NCBI GenBank assembly: GCA_039889245.1
Contig: JAZGVH010000002.1
Coordinates: forward strand, 2,790,001-2,854,000
Source: Dermatophilaceae bacterium Soc4.6
GTDB lineage: Bacteria; Actinomycetota; Actinomycetes; Actinomycetales; Dermatophilaceae
Direction: 5' to 3'
Length of the DNA stretch: 64,000 nt
In this document: one piece after another, positions 37,575 to 49,508 of the stretch
How the letters are laid out: each line of letters opens with the position of its first letter
How positions within the stretch are numbered: position 1 is the first letter of the stretch
Notes under the pieces: generated by a model
What the model was told of the DNA's origin: nothing
Seen by the model: the letters and a program-made list of their open reading frames with translations, nothing else
Database searches by the model: none
Made by a program: the position numbers and the translations under genes

Positions 37575-38690
37575 GTGACGACGACCACGCCCCGCGAGAC
37601 GGCGAACCCCCGCACCCGCCGATTCCCGCAGTTCACCGCCGAGGAGCGCCGCAGCCTCACCGGCATGGGCCTCTTCATCCTCCTGCTGCACGTCGTCGGA
37701 TGGGGCGTCTTCCTCACCCTCATCGTCCCGGCGCAGTACAAGGTCGGCGGCCAGGTGATGGGGGTCGGTCTCGGCCTCACCGCCTACACCCTCGGCATGC
37801 GCCACGCCTTCGACGCCGACCACATCGCGGCGATCGACAACACGACCCGCAAGCTGATGGCCGAGGGCAAGCAGCCGATGAGCGTCGGCTTCTGGTTCAG
37901 CCTCGGCCACAGCTCGGTCGTCTTCGTCATGGTGCTGCTGCTGGCCGCCGGGGTGAAGGCGCTCGCGGGCGCTCTCGCCGACGACCAGTCGCAGCTGCAG
38001 CGGATCACGAGCGTGTGGGGCACCTCGGTCTCGGGGGTCTTCCTCCTGCTGCTCGGCCTGGTCAACCTCATCGCGCTCGTCGGCATCCTCAAGGTCTTCC
38101 GCAAGATGCGCCACGGCCACTTCGACGAGGCCGAGCTCGAGCGGCAGCTCGACAACCGGGGGCTGCTGAACCGCATCCTCGGCCGCGTCACCCGCGCCGT
38201 GCGCGAGCCGTGGCACATGTACCCCGTGGGGTTCCTCTTCGGGCTCGGCTTCGACACCGTGACCGAGGTCGGCCTCTTCGTCGTCGCCGGGGGCGCCGTG
38301 GCGTCGGGTCTGCCGTGGTACGCCATCGTCGTGCTGCCGATCCTCTTCGCCGCCGGCATGTCCCTGCTCGACGCCATCGACGGCAGCTTCATGAAGGTCG
38401 CCTACGGCTGGGCCTTCGCCCAGCCGGTGCGCAAGATCTACTACAACATCACCGTCACGGCGCTGTCGGTCGCCGTCGCCCTGGTCATCGGTGGGGTCGA
38501 GATCATCGGCCTGCTGGCCGACAAGGCCGGCATCACCACCGGCCCGCTCGCTGCGATCGGCGGTCTCGACCTCGAGCACGTGGGCTACGGCATCGTCGCC
38601 CTCTTCGTGCTGACGTGGGCGATCGCGCTGACGGTCTGGAAGGTCGGCCGCGTCGAGGAGCGCTGGTCGGTCGGTCTCGTCGCCGAGTAG
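37575..38690 (+). CDS. NiCoT nickel/cobalt permease
   Basis: A 371-residue, eight-helix transporter of the HoxN/NixA family that takes up Ni2+ or Co2+. The signature HAFDADHI (77-84) and FWFSLGHSSVVF and GFLFGLGFDT are diagnostic. The Nur box upstream fits nickel control. GTG 37575 is chosen for TATGGT 6 bases upstream. It ends at a strong terminator. Confidence 0.94.
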   Translation: MTTTTPRETANPRTRRFPQFTAEERRSLTGMGLFILLLHVVGWGVFLTLIVPAQYKVGGQVMGVGLGLTAYTLGMRHAFDADHIAAIDNTTRKLMAEGKQPMSVGFWFSLGHSSVVFVMVLLLAAGVKALAGALADDQSQLQRITSVWGTSVSGVFLLLLGLVNLIALVGILKVFRKMRHGHFDEAELERQLDNRGLLNRILGRVTRAVREPWHMYPVGFLFGLGFDTVTEVGLFVVAGGAVASGLPWYAIVVLPILFAAGMSLLDAIDGSFMKVAYGWAFAQPVRKIYYNITVTALSVAVALVIGGVEIIGLLADKAGITTGPLAAIGGLDLEHVGYGIVALFVLTWAIALTVWKVGRVEERWSVGLVAE

Positions 38691-38707
38691 TCCCCGCGCG
38701 CCCGTGG

Positions 38708-38756
38708 GGTAGTCAGAGAATCACTCTCCCGTCCCCGGGGGGATTCTCTGACCACC
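38708..38756. terminator. Bidirectional terminator
   Basis: Arms GTCAGAGAATC (38712-38722) and GATTCTCTGAC (38742-38752), extended by GGT/ACC, form a hairpin with a 19-base loop between two convergent genes. Confidence 0.7.
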
Positions 38757-38767
38757 AAGGAGGGCGC

Positions 38768-39535
38768 TCAGGCGTCGACGAGGTCGGCCAGCGCCGTGAA
38801 CTCCGCCGTGGTGAGGCGACGCGGCTCACGGCCGGTCGCGGCGTCGTACTCGTCGAGCAGCTGACCGAGCTCGCGCACCCTCAGCCGGGCGTGGGCGAGG
38901 GTGTCGCCGCAGTCGGCGCGGCACTCGGCCGCCCCGTCGGAGGCCGCGACCGTGTGGGTGCCCACCAGGGCGGTGAGGGCCCATGCCTGCGCGGCGTCGA
39001 CGTCGCCGGCCAGCGCCACCAACGCCATCCGTGCCGCGTGCCGGTGCACCTGGGCGTGCGGCCCGGAGCCCGCGGCGTCGAGCCCGGGCAGATAGGCCCT
39101 AGCCGTCGTGCGGGCCGCTTCGACGCTCATCTCGATGCCCACCTCGGCGCTGCCCACCCCGGAGCCGGTCACCGCGTCCTGCGCCCGGTCCAGCAGCACC
39201 TGCACCCGTGGGCGGGACGCCGGCTCGAGCAGCTGCACGGCGCACCGGGCCTGGCGCAGCCGCAGCCGGGCGGTCAGCTCGGGCGTGTCCTGCGTCGTGC
39301 CGAAGAGGCGACCGACCAGCGGCACCAGCAGGTGGCGGTCGCGGTCGCCGAGCTCGTCGTTGACCGTGCGGGCCTCGTGGGCGAGCAGCGGGTGGGTGCA
39401 GTCGGGCCGGTCGCTCCACTCCTCTCCCGCGAGAAGCGATACGTACTCCATGACGCACGCCTCGCCGGCGTCGGCGTCGTGCGCCCCCGCGGCGAGCGAG
39501 GGCAGCGCGTCGGGGACCAGGTCACGAGGGCTCAT
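38768..39535 (-). CDS. Conserved hypothetical protein
   Basis: A 255-residue soluble protein of a family I know only as actinobacterial-conserved: EACVMEYVSLLAGEEWSDR and DCTHPLLAHEARTVND, then helical text with paired cysteines (AECRADCGD). Start ATG 39535 has GGAGG 4 bases away. It is divergent from ppc. Function unknown. Confidence 0.7.
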   Translation of the reverse strand: MSPRDLVPDALPSLAAGAHDADAGEACVMEYVSLLAGEEWSDRPDCTHPLLAHEARTVNDELGDRDRHLLVPLVGRLFGTTQDTPELTARLRLRQARCAVQLLEPASRPRVQVLLDRAQDAVTGSGVGSAEVGIEMSVEAARTTARAYLPGLDAAGSGPHAQVHRHAARMALVALAGDVDAAQAWALTALVGTHTVAASDGAAECRADCGDTLAHARLRVRELGQLLDEYDAATGREPRRLTTAEFTALADLVDA

Positions 39536-39659
39536 GCCTCCATCCTCTCCCAGCTGCTCGTCGCCGGGCGCGGTCGGGCACCGGCCCTCGACACCGGGCC
39601 GTGTCCACGACGTGACCCGCGACACACCGGCGTCACACGAGATCGGCACACTGGGCCCC

Positions 39660-42527
39660 ATGACGGCGTCTCAGCCCCCCACCACCCCTCGCTCCCGCGC
39701 CACCGAGCAGCTGATCGAGGCCGACCGCCGCGCCCCCGACGTCGCGCAGTTCGCGGGCGGGGTGTCGTCCGACGCGCAGCACGCCGCGCTGCGGGCGTCG
39801 GTGCGCCAGCTGGGCGCGCTGCTCGGTGAGGCGCTGACCCGGCACGAGGGCCCCGAGCTGCTCGCCCTCGTCGAGCAGGTGCGGGCGGCGGCGCGCGAGC
39901 CCGGCGACGAGGCGCTCGACACTCTCCTGGCCGGGGTCGACGACGCGACCGCCGTGCTCCTGGCGCGCGCCTTCACCGCCTACTTCCAGCTGGTCAACGT
40001 CACCGAGCAGTTGCACCGCTGGCAGGAGCTGACCGGCAGCTCGGCCGTCGGCCCGCTGGCGGCGACCGTGGCCCGCATCGGTGACGCGCTCGACGCCGGC
40101 ACCCTCGAGCGGCAGACGGTGGTCGACGTGCTCGCCCGCGTGGAGTACCGCCCCGTCTTCACCGCCCACCCCACCGAGGCGAGCCGTCGCTCGGTGCTCG
40201 ACCTGCTGCGCCGCATCGCCGACGTGGTGACCTCGACCGAGGACCCGCGTCGCCCGGCCGCCCAGGCCCCCCGCGACGAGCGTCGCCTCCGCGAGCTGGT
40301 CGACCTGCTGTGGCAGACCGACGAGCTGCGTGTGGTGCGGCCCGAGCCCGCCGACGAGGCCCGCACCGCCCTCTACTACCTGCAGTCGATCGCCACCCAG
40401 GTCGTGCCCGACCTGCTCGAGGAGCTCGACCGCTGCCTCGCCACGGTGGGCATCGAGCTGCCCGCGACCGCCCGACCGCTGCGCTTCGGCGCCTGGGCGG
40501 GCGGCGACCGCGACGGCAACCCGCACGTCACCCCGGCCGTCACCCTCGACGTGCTCGGCCTGCAGCACTCGGCGGGCCTGCGGGTCCTGGTCGAGCAGGT
40601 CGAGGACCTGCTGACCGAGATCGGCTCCTCGACCCGGGTGGTCACGGCCTCCGACGCCCTGCTGGCCAGCCTCGACGCAGACGCCCGCTCCCTGCCGATC
40701 ACGTATGCCGCCATCTGCCGGCTCAACGCCGAGGAGCCTTACCGCCTCAAGCTGAGCTTCGTGCGGGTGCGCCTGCAGCGCACCCGCGACCGGCTGGCGG
40801 CGGCCACCGCGCACGAGCCGGGCCGCGACTACCTCGACGTCGACGAGCTGGTGGCCGACCTCGCCCTCGTCCGCGACTCGATGCTCGCCGGCGGCGACGA
40901 GCTCACCGGCAACGGCGGCATCCTGCGCCTGCTGCGCTCGGCCGTGGCGACCGGCTTCGGGCTCGCCACGCTCGACATCCGCGAGCACAGCGAGAAGCAC
41001 CACGAGGCGCTGGCCGAGCTCGTCGACCGCCTCGGCGAGCACGACACTCCGTACGGCGAGCTCGACCGGCCGGCGCGCACCGTCCTGCTCTCGCGCGAGA
41101 TGGCCGGCCGCCGGCCGCTCGTGGGCGCCGTCGGCGCGGCCCGACACGTGCTGTCACCGGGCACGACGGCCGTCCTCGACCTCTTCGACACCATCCGCGT
41201 CGCGCTCGACACCTACGGGCCGCAGGCGGTCGAGACCTACATCGTCTCGATGACGCACGGGGTCGACGACCTCTTTGCGGTCGTCGTCCTCGGACGCGAG
41301 GCGGGCCTGGTCGACCCGGGCACCGAGCAGGTGGCGGGGTCGGCCCGCATCGGCTTCGCCCCGCTCTTCGAGACGGTGGCCGAGCTCGAGGCCGCGGGCC
41401 CGCTGCTCGACGCGCTGCTGACCGACCCGGCCTACCGTCGGGTCGTCGCGGCCCGCGGCGACGTGCAGGAGATCATGCTCGGCTACTCCGACTCCTCCAA
41501 GGACGCCGGCATCGCCGCCTCCCAGTGGCAGATCCACCGCGCACAGCGCGCGCTGCGCGACGTCGCAGCGTCCTACGGCGTGACCCTGCGGCTCTTCCAC
41601 GGGCGCGGTGGCTCGGTGGGGCGCGGCGGTGGCCCGACGGCCGAAGCGATCCTCAGCCAGCCCTACGGCAGCCTCAGCGGCGCGATCAAGGTGACCGAGC
41701 AGGGCGAGGTGATCTCCGACAAGTACACCCTGCCCCAGCTCGGCCGGTGGAACCTCGAGGGGGCGCTTGCCGCCGTGCTCGAGGCCTCGGTCCTGCACCG
41801 CGCCTCGCAGCTGCCGCAGGACGTGCTCGACGGCTGGAACGGCACGATGGACGTCGTGGCCGGGGCAGGCCAGACCGCCTACCGGGCGCTCGTGCGCGAC
41901 CCCGGGCTGGTGCGCTTCTTCGTGGCGTCCACCCCCGTCGACGAGCTGGGCAAGCTCAACATCGGCTCGCGACCCTCGAAGCGGCCGGGGGGCGAGGGGG
42001 GTCTCGACGACCTGCGGGCCATCCCGTGGGTCTTCGGGTGGACCCAGTCGCGCATGATCCTGCCGGGGTGGTTCGGGGTCGGCAGCGGCCTCGCGGCGGC
42101 CCGCGAGGACGGGCGCGAGGAGACGCTGCGCGAGATGTACGGCTCGTGGGCGTTCTTCCGCACCTTCCTGTCCAACGTCGCGATGACGCTGGCCAAGACC
42201 GACCTCGACATCGCCGCCCGCTACGTGCGCACGCTCGTGCCGCAGGAGTCTCAGGGCCTCTTCGAGGTGATCCGGGCCGAGCACGAGCGATCGGTGGCCG
42301 AGGTGCTGCGGGTCACCGGCCAGTCGTCCCTGCTCGAGTCGGCGCCGGTGCTGCGCCAGACCCTCGAGCTGCGCGACACCTATCTCGCGCCGCTCCACGC
42401 GCTGCAGACGTCGCTGCTGGCCCGGTCGCGGCAGACGCCCCCGGGCGAGGAGCCCGACGCCGACGTGCAGCGGGCGCTGCTGCTGACGGTCAACGGCATC
42501 GCCGCCGGGCTGCGCAACACCGGCTGA
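39660..42527 (+). CDS. ppc: Phosphoenolpyruvate carboxylase
   Basis: Carboxylates PEP to oxaloacetate, refilling the TCA cycle. 955 residues, the usual size. FTAHPTEASRRS (His169), GGDRDGNPHVTP, EIMLGYSDSSKDAG, FHGRGGSVGRGGGPT and the C-terminal NTG are all present, so the active site is complete. The ATG is 39660; earlier starts lack similarity. It ends in the hairpin at 42550. Confidence 0.97.
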   Translation: MTASQPPTTPRSRATEQLIEADRRAPDVAQFAGGVSSDAQHAALRASVRQLGALLGEALTRHEGPELLALVEQVRAAAREPGDEALDTLLAGVDDATAVLLARAFTAYFQLVNVTEQLHRWQELTGSSAVGPLAATVARIGDALDAGTLERQTVVDVLARVEYRPVFTAHPTEASRRSVLDLLRRIADVVTSTEDPRRPAAQAPRDERRLRELVDLLWQTDELRVVRPEPADEARTALYYLQSIATQVVPDLLEELDRCLATVGIELPATARPLRFGAWAGGDRDGNPHVTPAVTLDVLGLQHSAGLRVLVEQVEDLLTEIGSSTRVVTASDALLASLDADARSLPITYAAICRLNAEEPYRLKLSFVRVRLQRTRDRLAAATAHEPGRDYLDVDELVADLALVRDSMLAGGDELTGNGGILRLLRSAVATGFGLATLDIREHSEKHHEALAELVDRLGEHDTPYGELDRPARTVLLSREMAGRRPLVGAVGAARHVLSPGTTAVLDLFDTIRVALDTYGPQAVETYIVSMTHGVDDLFAVVVLGREAGLVDPGTEQVAGSARIGFAPLFETVAELEAAGPLLDALLTDPAYRRVVAARGDVQEIMLGYSDSSKDAGIAASQWQIHRAQRALRDVAASYGVTLRLFHGRGGSVGRGGGPTAEAILSQPYGSLSGAIKVTEQGEVISDKYTLPQLGRWNLEGALAAVLEASVLHRASQLPQDVLDGWNGTMDVVAGAGQTAYRALVRDPGLVRFFVASTPVDELGKLNIGSRPSKRPGGEGGLDDLRAIPWVFGWTQSRMILPGWFGVGSGLAAAREDGREETLREMYGSWAFFRTFLSNVAMTLAKTDLDIAARYVRTLVPQESQGLFEVIRAEHERSVAEVLRVTGQSSLLESAPVLRQTLELRDTYLAPLHALQTSLLARSRQTPPGEEPDADVQRALLLTVNGIAAGLRNTG

Positions 42528-42549
42528 CTCCTCTCGGCCCCGGCACGCA

Positions 42550-42598
42550 GACGAGCCCCGTCGGCCGACAGTGGGGTTGTCGGTCGACGGGGCTCGTC
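42550..42598 (+). terminator. ppc terminator
   Basis: 21-bp arms with one G-U pair (42550-42570 and 42578-42598; core GACGAGCCCCGTCG) and a 7-base loop, 22 bases after the stop. Confidence 0.8.
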
Positions 42599-42966
42599 GG
42601 GAGGCAGCGCCCGACCCTGGAGGGGGGTCGTCTCGACACGAGGTCTGCGTGGACGCAGGGTGTGGGCGAGGCCGGTGCCACGCGGGGGGCGGGGGAGCGC
42701 CACCCGAGGGCCTGGATGCTGAATCGGCTGTGGGGGAAGGACCGGTCCGGCGGAGGAGAGTATGGAGTTGTCTGACCTGCGGTGCAGGTCGTGTCCACGT
42801 CGTGCTGACAGGGTCAAGCATGTCCTGACCACGCGTGAGGCGGTATGGGGCAGTGGTGCCTATTTGCTCTGGTGCGACGGTTGGGCAGGCCCTAGTGCTG
42901 CCGTACTACCCGCACCACCCGCACCACCCGTGACTACCGGTGCGACCGGGGCCTTGCCGGGGCTGC
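42599..42966. other. Intergenic stretch without a gene
   Basis: This 368-base gap after the ppc terminator has only small weak frames. It holds a CACCCG direct-repeat tract (about 42908-42928). I see no RNA family, tRNA or protein here. Confidence 0.6.
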
Positions 42967-43659
42967 TCAGCCGTCGCGGCGAGAGACCAGACCCTGGTTG
43001 ACGGCGATCGAGAGCGCCTCGAGCTTGGAGTGGGCGCCCAGCTTGGCGCTGAGGTTCGCGATGTGGTTGCGCACGGTGTGCACGCTGACCGTCAGCGCCG
43101 TCGCGATCGCCGCATTCGACATCCCCTGCGCGAGCAGGTCGAGGACCTCGCGCTCGCGGTCCGTCAGATCGGACCCGATCGGAGCGGGACCACCGCGGTG
43201 CAGACGCGGCAGGATCCGGGCCAGCAGCTCGGGGGAGATGACCGACTCCCCGGCGGCAGCTGCCCGCACTGCTGCAGAGACCTCGTCGACGCTGCGCGAC
43301 TTCGACAGGAAGCCGTAGGCGCCGGCCTCGATGGCGGCGAGCAGCAGGTGGTCGGGGGCGCTGGCCGTGAGGACGACGATCTTGACCTCGGGTCGCAGCG
43401 CGAGCAGGCGGGGGATGGCGGCGATCCCGTCGCCGTCGGGCAGCCGGTGGTCGAGCAGCATCACGTCGGGAGCGGTCGAGACCAGCATCTGGGCGGCCTG
43501 CTCGATGGTCGTGGCCACCCCGGTCGTCTCCAGGTCGTCCTCGGAGTCGAGCACGACCGCCAGACTGCCGCCCAGCACCTCGTGGTCGTCGACGACGAGG
43601 ACCCTCACGGTCACGGGCGTGGGGTCACCCGGCCCGTCGTCGGGAGGTGAAGCGGTCAC
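42967..43659 (-). CDS. NarL/FixJ-type response regulator
   Basis: 230 residues: receiver (VLVVDDHEVLG, phospho-Asp in MLLDHRLPDGDG, Lys in FLSKSRSV) and LuxR-type HTH (LTDREREVLDLLAQGMSNAA, ALTVSVHTVRNHIANL). GTG 43659 has AGGAG 5 bases upstream. Divergent from the receiver-only gene and the kinase, and their likely output. Confidence 0.92.
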   Translation of the reverse strand: MTASPPDDGPGDPTPVTVRVLVVDDHEVLGGSLAVVLDSEDDLETTGVATTIEQAAQMLVSTAPDVMLLDHRLPDGDGIAAIPRLLALRPEVKIVVLTASAPDHLLLAAIEAGAYGFLSKSRSVDEVSAAVRAAAAGESVISPELLARILPRLHRGGPAPIGSDLTDREREVLDLLAQGMSNAAIATALTVSVHTVRNHIANLSAKLGAHSKLEALSIAVNQGLVSRRDG

Positions 43660-43915
43660 GGGGCTCCTGTTCTGGACGGGAGTCCACGCCTGGAGGCGTC
43701 GATGCTGACCGGACGCGGGCTCGATGCCGATGCTCCCACAGAATGGACGGTTTTGTGATGGGTTCGACCTCACCCACCTCCGCGTCTCTAGTACCGACGC
43801 GTCACTCAGATGGCGCAATGGAGTCATGCTGCGCCCGCAGCGGCTCGCCATACTGAGGTCGTGGGCCTGTCTCGACGGCCCCGACCAGGCCCTGGGGGGC
43901 CGGGAAGGTCGTCTC

Positions 43916-44398
43916 ATGGGTCGGATCAGGACCGTCGTCGCCGACGACGACGACGAGATGCGGTCGGCGATCATCGACGTCCTCGAGTCCACCGGCGACT
44001 TCGACGTCGTCAGCGCGGTCCCGAGTGGCACGGGTCTGGCCGACCTCGTCCGCGAGACCGGTGCCGACCTCGTCGTCCTCGACGTCCGCATGACCGACGG
44101 GGGAGCCGAGGCGGCTCGTCGGCTCCGGGCCCTGGCCGTGCCCCCGGTCGTCGTCGCGGTGTCGGCCCAGGTCGACACCGCCACCGTGAGCGAGCTGCTC
44201 CACGCGGGCGCCTCGGCCTATCTCGCCAAGGGCGACCTCAGCGAGCACTTCGTCGACGACCTCATCCGGTGCGTCCGGGGCCACGTCGTGGTGGCGGTGC
44301 CGCATGCCCTCGAGGCGCTGCGTCACACGCTGCAGGCCCCTCAGGAACACCAGGCTGAGCTGACCCACCAACCGACGGTGGAGAGTCCGGCTCCCTAG
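43916..44398 (+). CDS. Receiver-only response regulator
   Basis: A 160-residue protein with one receiver domain (VVADDDDEMR, VLDVRMTDGG, YLAKGDLSEH) and no DNA-binding domain. Its stop is 24 bases before the kinase. It could feed a relay to the divergent NarL-type regulator or act on another protein. GGAAGG precedes the ATG. Confidence 0.88.
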   Translation: MGRIRTVVADDDDEMRSAIIDVLESTGDFDVVSAVPSGTGLADLVRETGADLVVLDVRMTDGGAEAARRLRALAVPPVVVAVSAQVDTATVSELLHAGASAYLAKGDLSEHFVDDLIRCVRGHVVVAVPHALEALRHTLQAPQEHQAELTHQPTVESPAP

Positions 44399-44422
44399 GC
44401 CCACGACGGGGTAACGTCAGGT

Positions 44423-45745
44423 ATGGCAACGTCGACCGAGCCGTCGTCAGGCGGGTCCTCTCAGCACGTCGTGGACTTCCTGGAGCCATCGGTCGGGCCC
44501 GTGACGGTGGTCGACGGCGCGCAGGCGCGGCTCGCCGGGCTGAGCGCCGCCTACCTGACCCTGATCCACCTCAACCAGGCCGTCATCAGGGCGGTCGACG
44601 CGTCCTCGCTCTACGCCGAGACGTGTCGCATCGCGGTCGAGCAGGGAGGCTACGCCGGCGCGTTCGTCGCCGGGGCGAATGCCGCTGGCCGGGTCTCCCT
44701 CCTGGCTCGCGAGGGGCGTCTGGGCACGTACATCGAGTCACTGCACATCGTCCTCGACCCCGACGACCCCGACGACCCGCATGGTCGGGGGCCGACGGCG
44801 GTCGCCCTGCGGGAGAACCGCTCGTGCTTCAGCTCGGACTTCCTGCACGACGACGCCACCGCACCATGGCACGAGCAGGCGGCGCGCGAGGGCATCCGCG
44901 CCTCCGCATCCCTCCCGCTGCGCGAGAACGGCGCCGTCATCGCGGCCCTGACCCTCTACTCCGACCACCCCGGGTCCTTCGACCACGGCGTCGGTGAGCT
45001 GTTCGAGCAGGTCGCCGACAACGTCTCGCGCGCCCTCGACGGCTTCGCGGCCACGGCTCGGCTGCAGCGCGAGACGGCCCAGCGACGCGACCTGATGCGT
45101 CGTCTCGTGACCGCCCAGGAGACGGAGCGGGCCCGCATCGCGGCCACCATCCACGACGACTCCGTGCAGTCGCTCGCGGCGGTCGAGCTGCGGCTGGGGC
45201 TGCTCAAGCGACGGATGCGCGGCACCGCGGCCGACCTGGTGCCGATGCTCGAGCAGGTGAGCCATACGGTGCGGGCGGCGTCCGAGGGTCTGCGCCACCT
45301 GCTCGTCGAGCTCGAGCCCCCACCCGACGGGGAGGGATGGGTCGGCGCCGTGCGGGCGACCGCGGAGCAGGTCTTCGAGGACCATCCCGAGGTGGCGTGG
45401 TCGGTGACCAGCGCCGACGGGGTCGTGCTGGCCGAGGCCGAGCGCGTGCAGGCCCTGCGGATCGTCAAGGAGGCGCTGGTCAACGTGCGGAAGCACGCGG
45501 GCGCCGCCCACGTCGAGGTGCGGGTCGAGGGCGTCGACGGCGGGGTCGAGATCCGGGTGACGGACGACGGTGTGGGTCTGCCCGAGGGGGTCGACCCCGA
45601 GCACCTTCCGGCCCGAGCCGCCCACCGAGGGGTGGCGACGATGTCCGACCGGGCCACCGCGACGGGGGGCTGGTGCCGTCTCGAGCGGGTGCCCACGGGC
45701 GGCACGCGGCTGCGGTTCTTCGTCCCCTCCGTCCCGGCGGCCTGA
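44423..45745 (+). CDS. GAF-domain sensor histidine kinase
   Basis: 440 residues, no membrane helix. A GAF domain (about 60-205), HisKA_3 with His244 ([11 protein letters not shown]), and HATPase_c with [14 protein letters not shown] and [11 protein letters not shown]. The start codon follows TAACGT by about 5 bases. Probably phosphorylates the adjacent regulators. The signal is not inferable. Confidence 0.92.
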   Translation: MATSTEPSSGGSSQHVVDFLEPSVGPVTVVDGAQARLAGLSAAYLTLIHLNQAVIRAVDASSLYAETCRIAVEQGGYAGAFVAGANAAGRVSLLAREGRLGTYIESLHIVLDPDDPDDPHGRGPTAVALRENRSCFSSDFLHDDATAPWHEQAAREGIRASASLPLRENGAVIAALTLYSDHPGSFDHGVGELFEQVADNVSRALDGFAATARLQRETAQRRDLMRRLVTAQETERARIAATIHDDSVQSLAAVELRLGLLKRRMRGTAADLVPMLEQVSHTVRAASEGLRHLLVELEPPPDGEGWVGAVRATAEQVFEDHPEVAWSVTSADGVVLAEAERVQALRIVKEALVNVRKHAGAAHVEVRVEGVDGGVEIRVTDDGVGLPEGVDPEHLPARAAHRGVATMSDRATATGGWCRLERVPTGGTRLRFFVPSVPAA

Positions 45746-45764
45746 TCGGGCCTATGGTGGGCGC

Positions 45765-46364
45765 GTGTACGAAGGCGTGGTCCAGGACCTCATCGACGAG
45801 CTCGGGCGGTTGCCCGGGGTCGGTCCCAAGAGCGCGCAGCGCATCGCGTTCCACCTGCTGCAGGCCGACCCGGCCGACGTCACCCGGCTGGCCCAGGTGC
45901 TGACCGAGGTCAAGGACAAGGCCCGGTTCTGCGACCGCTGCTTCAACGTGTCGCAGGAGGCGCTGTGCCGCATCTGCCGCGACCCGCGGCGCGACCAGAG
46001 CATGATCTGCGTCGTCGAGGAGCCCAAGGACGTCGTGGCCGTCGAGCGCACCCGGGAGTTCCGTGGGCTCTACCACGTGCTCGGTGGAGCCATCTCGCCG
46101 ATGGACGGCGTCGGGCCGAGCGACCTGCGCATCGCCGAGCTGATGCAGCGCCTGTCCGACGGCGCGGTCACCGAGGTGATCATCGCCACCGACCCCAACA
46201 TCCAGGGGGAGGCCACGGCCACCTACCTCTCGCGCTTCATGAAGGACCTCGGGCTCGCGGTGACCCGTCCCGCCTCCGGTCTGCCGGTGGGGGGTGACCT
46301 CGAGTACGCCGACGAGGTCACGCTGGGCCGGGCCTTCGAGGGACGGAGGGCCGTCGGTGCCTGA
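45765..46364 (+). CDS. recR: Recombination mediator RecR
   Basis: Loads RecA at gaps with RecF/RecO. 199 residues; HhH ([20 protein letters not shown]), zinc finger with Cys56, Cys59, Cys68 and Cys71, and the Toprim domain ([14 protein letters not shown]). GTG 45765 with TATGGT 6 bases upstream. Confidence 0.97.
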   Translation: MYEGVVQDLIDELGRLPGVGPKSAQRIAFHLLQADPADVTRLAQVLTEVKDKARFCDRCFNVSQEALCRICRDPRRDQSMICVVEEPKDVVAVERTREFRGLYHVLGGAISPMDGVGPSDLRIAELMQRLSDGAVTEVIIATDPNIQGEATATYLSRFMKDLGLAVTRPASGLPVGGDLEYADEVTLGRAFEGRRAVGA

Positions 46365-46956
46365 CTCCCTGCTGCCCGCGGCGTCGTCCGCCGACCTCGA
46401 CGAGCGCGACGAGCTGCTGCTCCTCGCCGCCGAGTCGGCGCGCGACGCGCAGATCTACCTCAGCACCGTCCGTGAGGTCGCCGCCGGTGCGGCCGCCGAC
46501 ACCGCGATCCCCGTGCTGCTGCTCGCCACGGCCCAGCTGCTGCTGGCGGGCTCGCGGCTCGGAGCGATCCGGGACGTGGTGCCCTCCGAGCGCTTCGAGC
46601 CCGACCTCGGTCCCGACCCCGACGTCGAGCCCCTGCGCGACGGCCTGTCCAACCTCCTCGAGGGCCTCGACGACTACGCCGACGTCGTCGACCCGTTCAC
46701 CGCCGCCGAGCTGACCCGGGGCTCTCTCTCGGGTGACATCGTCGAGGTCTGCGCCGCCCTGCGCCACGGTCTCGAGCACTACGACACCGGGCGTCACGTG
46801 GAGGCCCTGTGGTGGTGGCAGTTCAGCTACCTCTCCACCTGGGGCGACCGGGCGGCCAGCTCGCTGCGGGTGCTGCAGTCCGTGCTGTCGCACCTGCGCC
46901 TCGACGTCGATGCCGAGACCCTCGCCGACGCCGAGTTCGACGCCCTCCACCCCTGA
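46357..46956 (+). CDS. DUF5063 protein
   Basis: A 199-residue protein usually beside recR in actinobacteria. [20 protein letters not shown] is the conserved tail. Overlaps recR by 8 bases, so coupled. Function unknown. Confidence 0.85.
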   Translation: MPDSLLPAASSADLDERDELLLLAAESARDAQIYLSTVREVAAGAAADTAIPVLLLATAQLLLAGSRLGAIRDVVPSERFEPDLGPDPDVEPLRDGLSNLLEGLDDYADVVDPFTAAELTRGSLSGDIVEVCAALRHGLEHYDTGRHVEALWWWQFSYLSTWGDRAASSLRVLQSVLSHLRLDVDAETLADAEFDALHP

Positions 46957-47035
46957 GGTCGACCCAGGAACCAGGCACCGGACGATGCGTAGCTAGACTC
47001 GAGGCCCGCCGTCCGTCCACCAGGAGCTGTGCACG

Positions 47036-48327
<1,292 letters not shown>

Positions 48328-48331
<4 letters not shown>

Positions 48332-49428
48332 GCGACAGCCAGAGCAGCAACAGCGACCGTACGGAGCGCCCCACCCTCGCCCTCGTCGGCGCCACCGGCG
48401 CCGTCGGCACCGTGATGCGCCAGATCCTGTCGACCCGCGACGACGTGTGGGGCGAGATCCGTCTCGTCGCGTCGGCGCGCTCGGCCGGCAAGCTGCTCGA
48501 GGTGCGCGGCGAGCAGGTCGCCGTCCAGGTCCTGTCCGCCGAGGTCTTCGACGGTGTCGACGTCGCGATGTTCGACGTGCCTGACGAGGTCAGTGCGCAG
48601 TGGGCACCCGTCGCCGCGGCCAGGGGCGTCGTCGTGGTCGACAACTCCGGCGCCTTCCGGATGGACCCCGACGTGCCGCTCGTCGTGCCCGAGGTCAACC
48701 CTCAGGCTGCCCGCGTGCGGCCCAAGGGCATCATCGCCAATCCCAACTGCACCACCCTGACGATGATGGACGCGCTCGGTGCGCTCCACCGGCAGTGGCA
48801 GCTGACCGAGCTGGTCGTGGCGTCGTACCAGGCGGCGTCCGGCGCGGGGCAGCCCGGCATCGACCGGCTGCACGACGAGCTCGAGGTCGTTGCCGGTCAC
48901 CGCGAGCTGGGCTCGCACACCGGTGACGTGCGTGCGGCGATCACCGACGAGCTGGGTGTGGAGTCGCCCTTCCCGGCGCCGCTGGCGCTCAACGTCGTGC
49001 CGTGGGCCGGGTCGCTCAGGGACGGCGGCTGGTCGAGCGAGGAGCTGAAGGTGCGCAACGAGTCGCGCAAGATCCTCGGCATCGCCGACCTCAAGGTCTC
49101 GGCCACCTGCGTGCGGGTGCCGGTCGTCACCACCCACTCGTTGGCCGTGCACGCCGTCTTCGCCACCGACATCGACGTCGAGGCGGCCCGTCAGGCGCTC
49201 GTCGAGGCCCCCAGCGTCGTCGTGCTCGACGACCCCGCAGCGGGTGAGTTCCCTACTCCTGTAGACGTGGTCGGCTCAGACCCGACGTATGTCGGACGGC
49301 TGCGCCAGGCCCTCGACTTCCCCAACACCCTCGACCTCTTCGTCTGCGGCGACAACCTGCGCAAGGGTGCCGCCCTCAACACCGCCCAGATCGCCGAGCT
49401 CGTGGCCGCAGAGCTGCGCGGCGCCTGA
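48328..49428 (+). CDS. asd: Aspartate-semialdehyde dehydrogenase
   Basis: 366 residues; [14 protein letters not shown], catalytic Cys141 in ANPNCTT, and [13 protein letters not shown] are present. ATGA overlap with lysC makes one operon. Confidence 0.97.
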
Positions 49429-49452
49429 CCGCGGCGTCGTCCCCACGACAGC

Positions 49453-49490
49453 GGGGTGGTCCGTCGCGCCCAGCGGCGACGGATCACCCC
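49453..49490 (+). terminator. lysC-asd terminator
   Basis: 15-bp arms with one G-U pair (49453-49467, 49476-49490), loop of 8 bases, 24 bases after asd. Confidence 0.7.
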
Positions 49491-49508
49491 CTGGCGTGCG
49501 GACGGGCG

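Noticed and set aside
42762-42966. Small plus-strand frame between ppc and the response regulator
   Set aside because: No ribosome site, no motif, composition like noncoding DNA.
46957-47035. Lysine riboswitch before lysC
   Set aside because: The leader is under 80 bases and lacks the long L-box structure.
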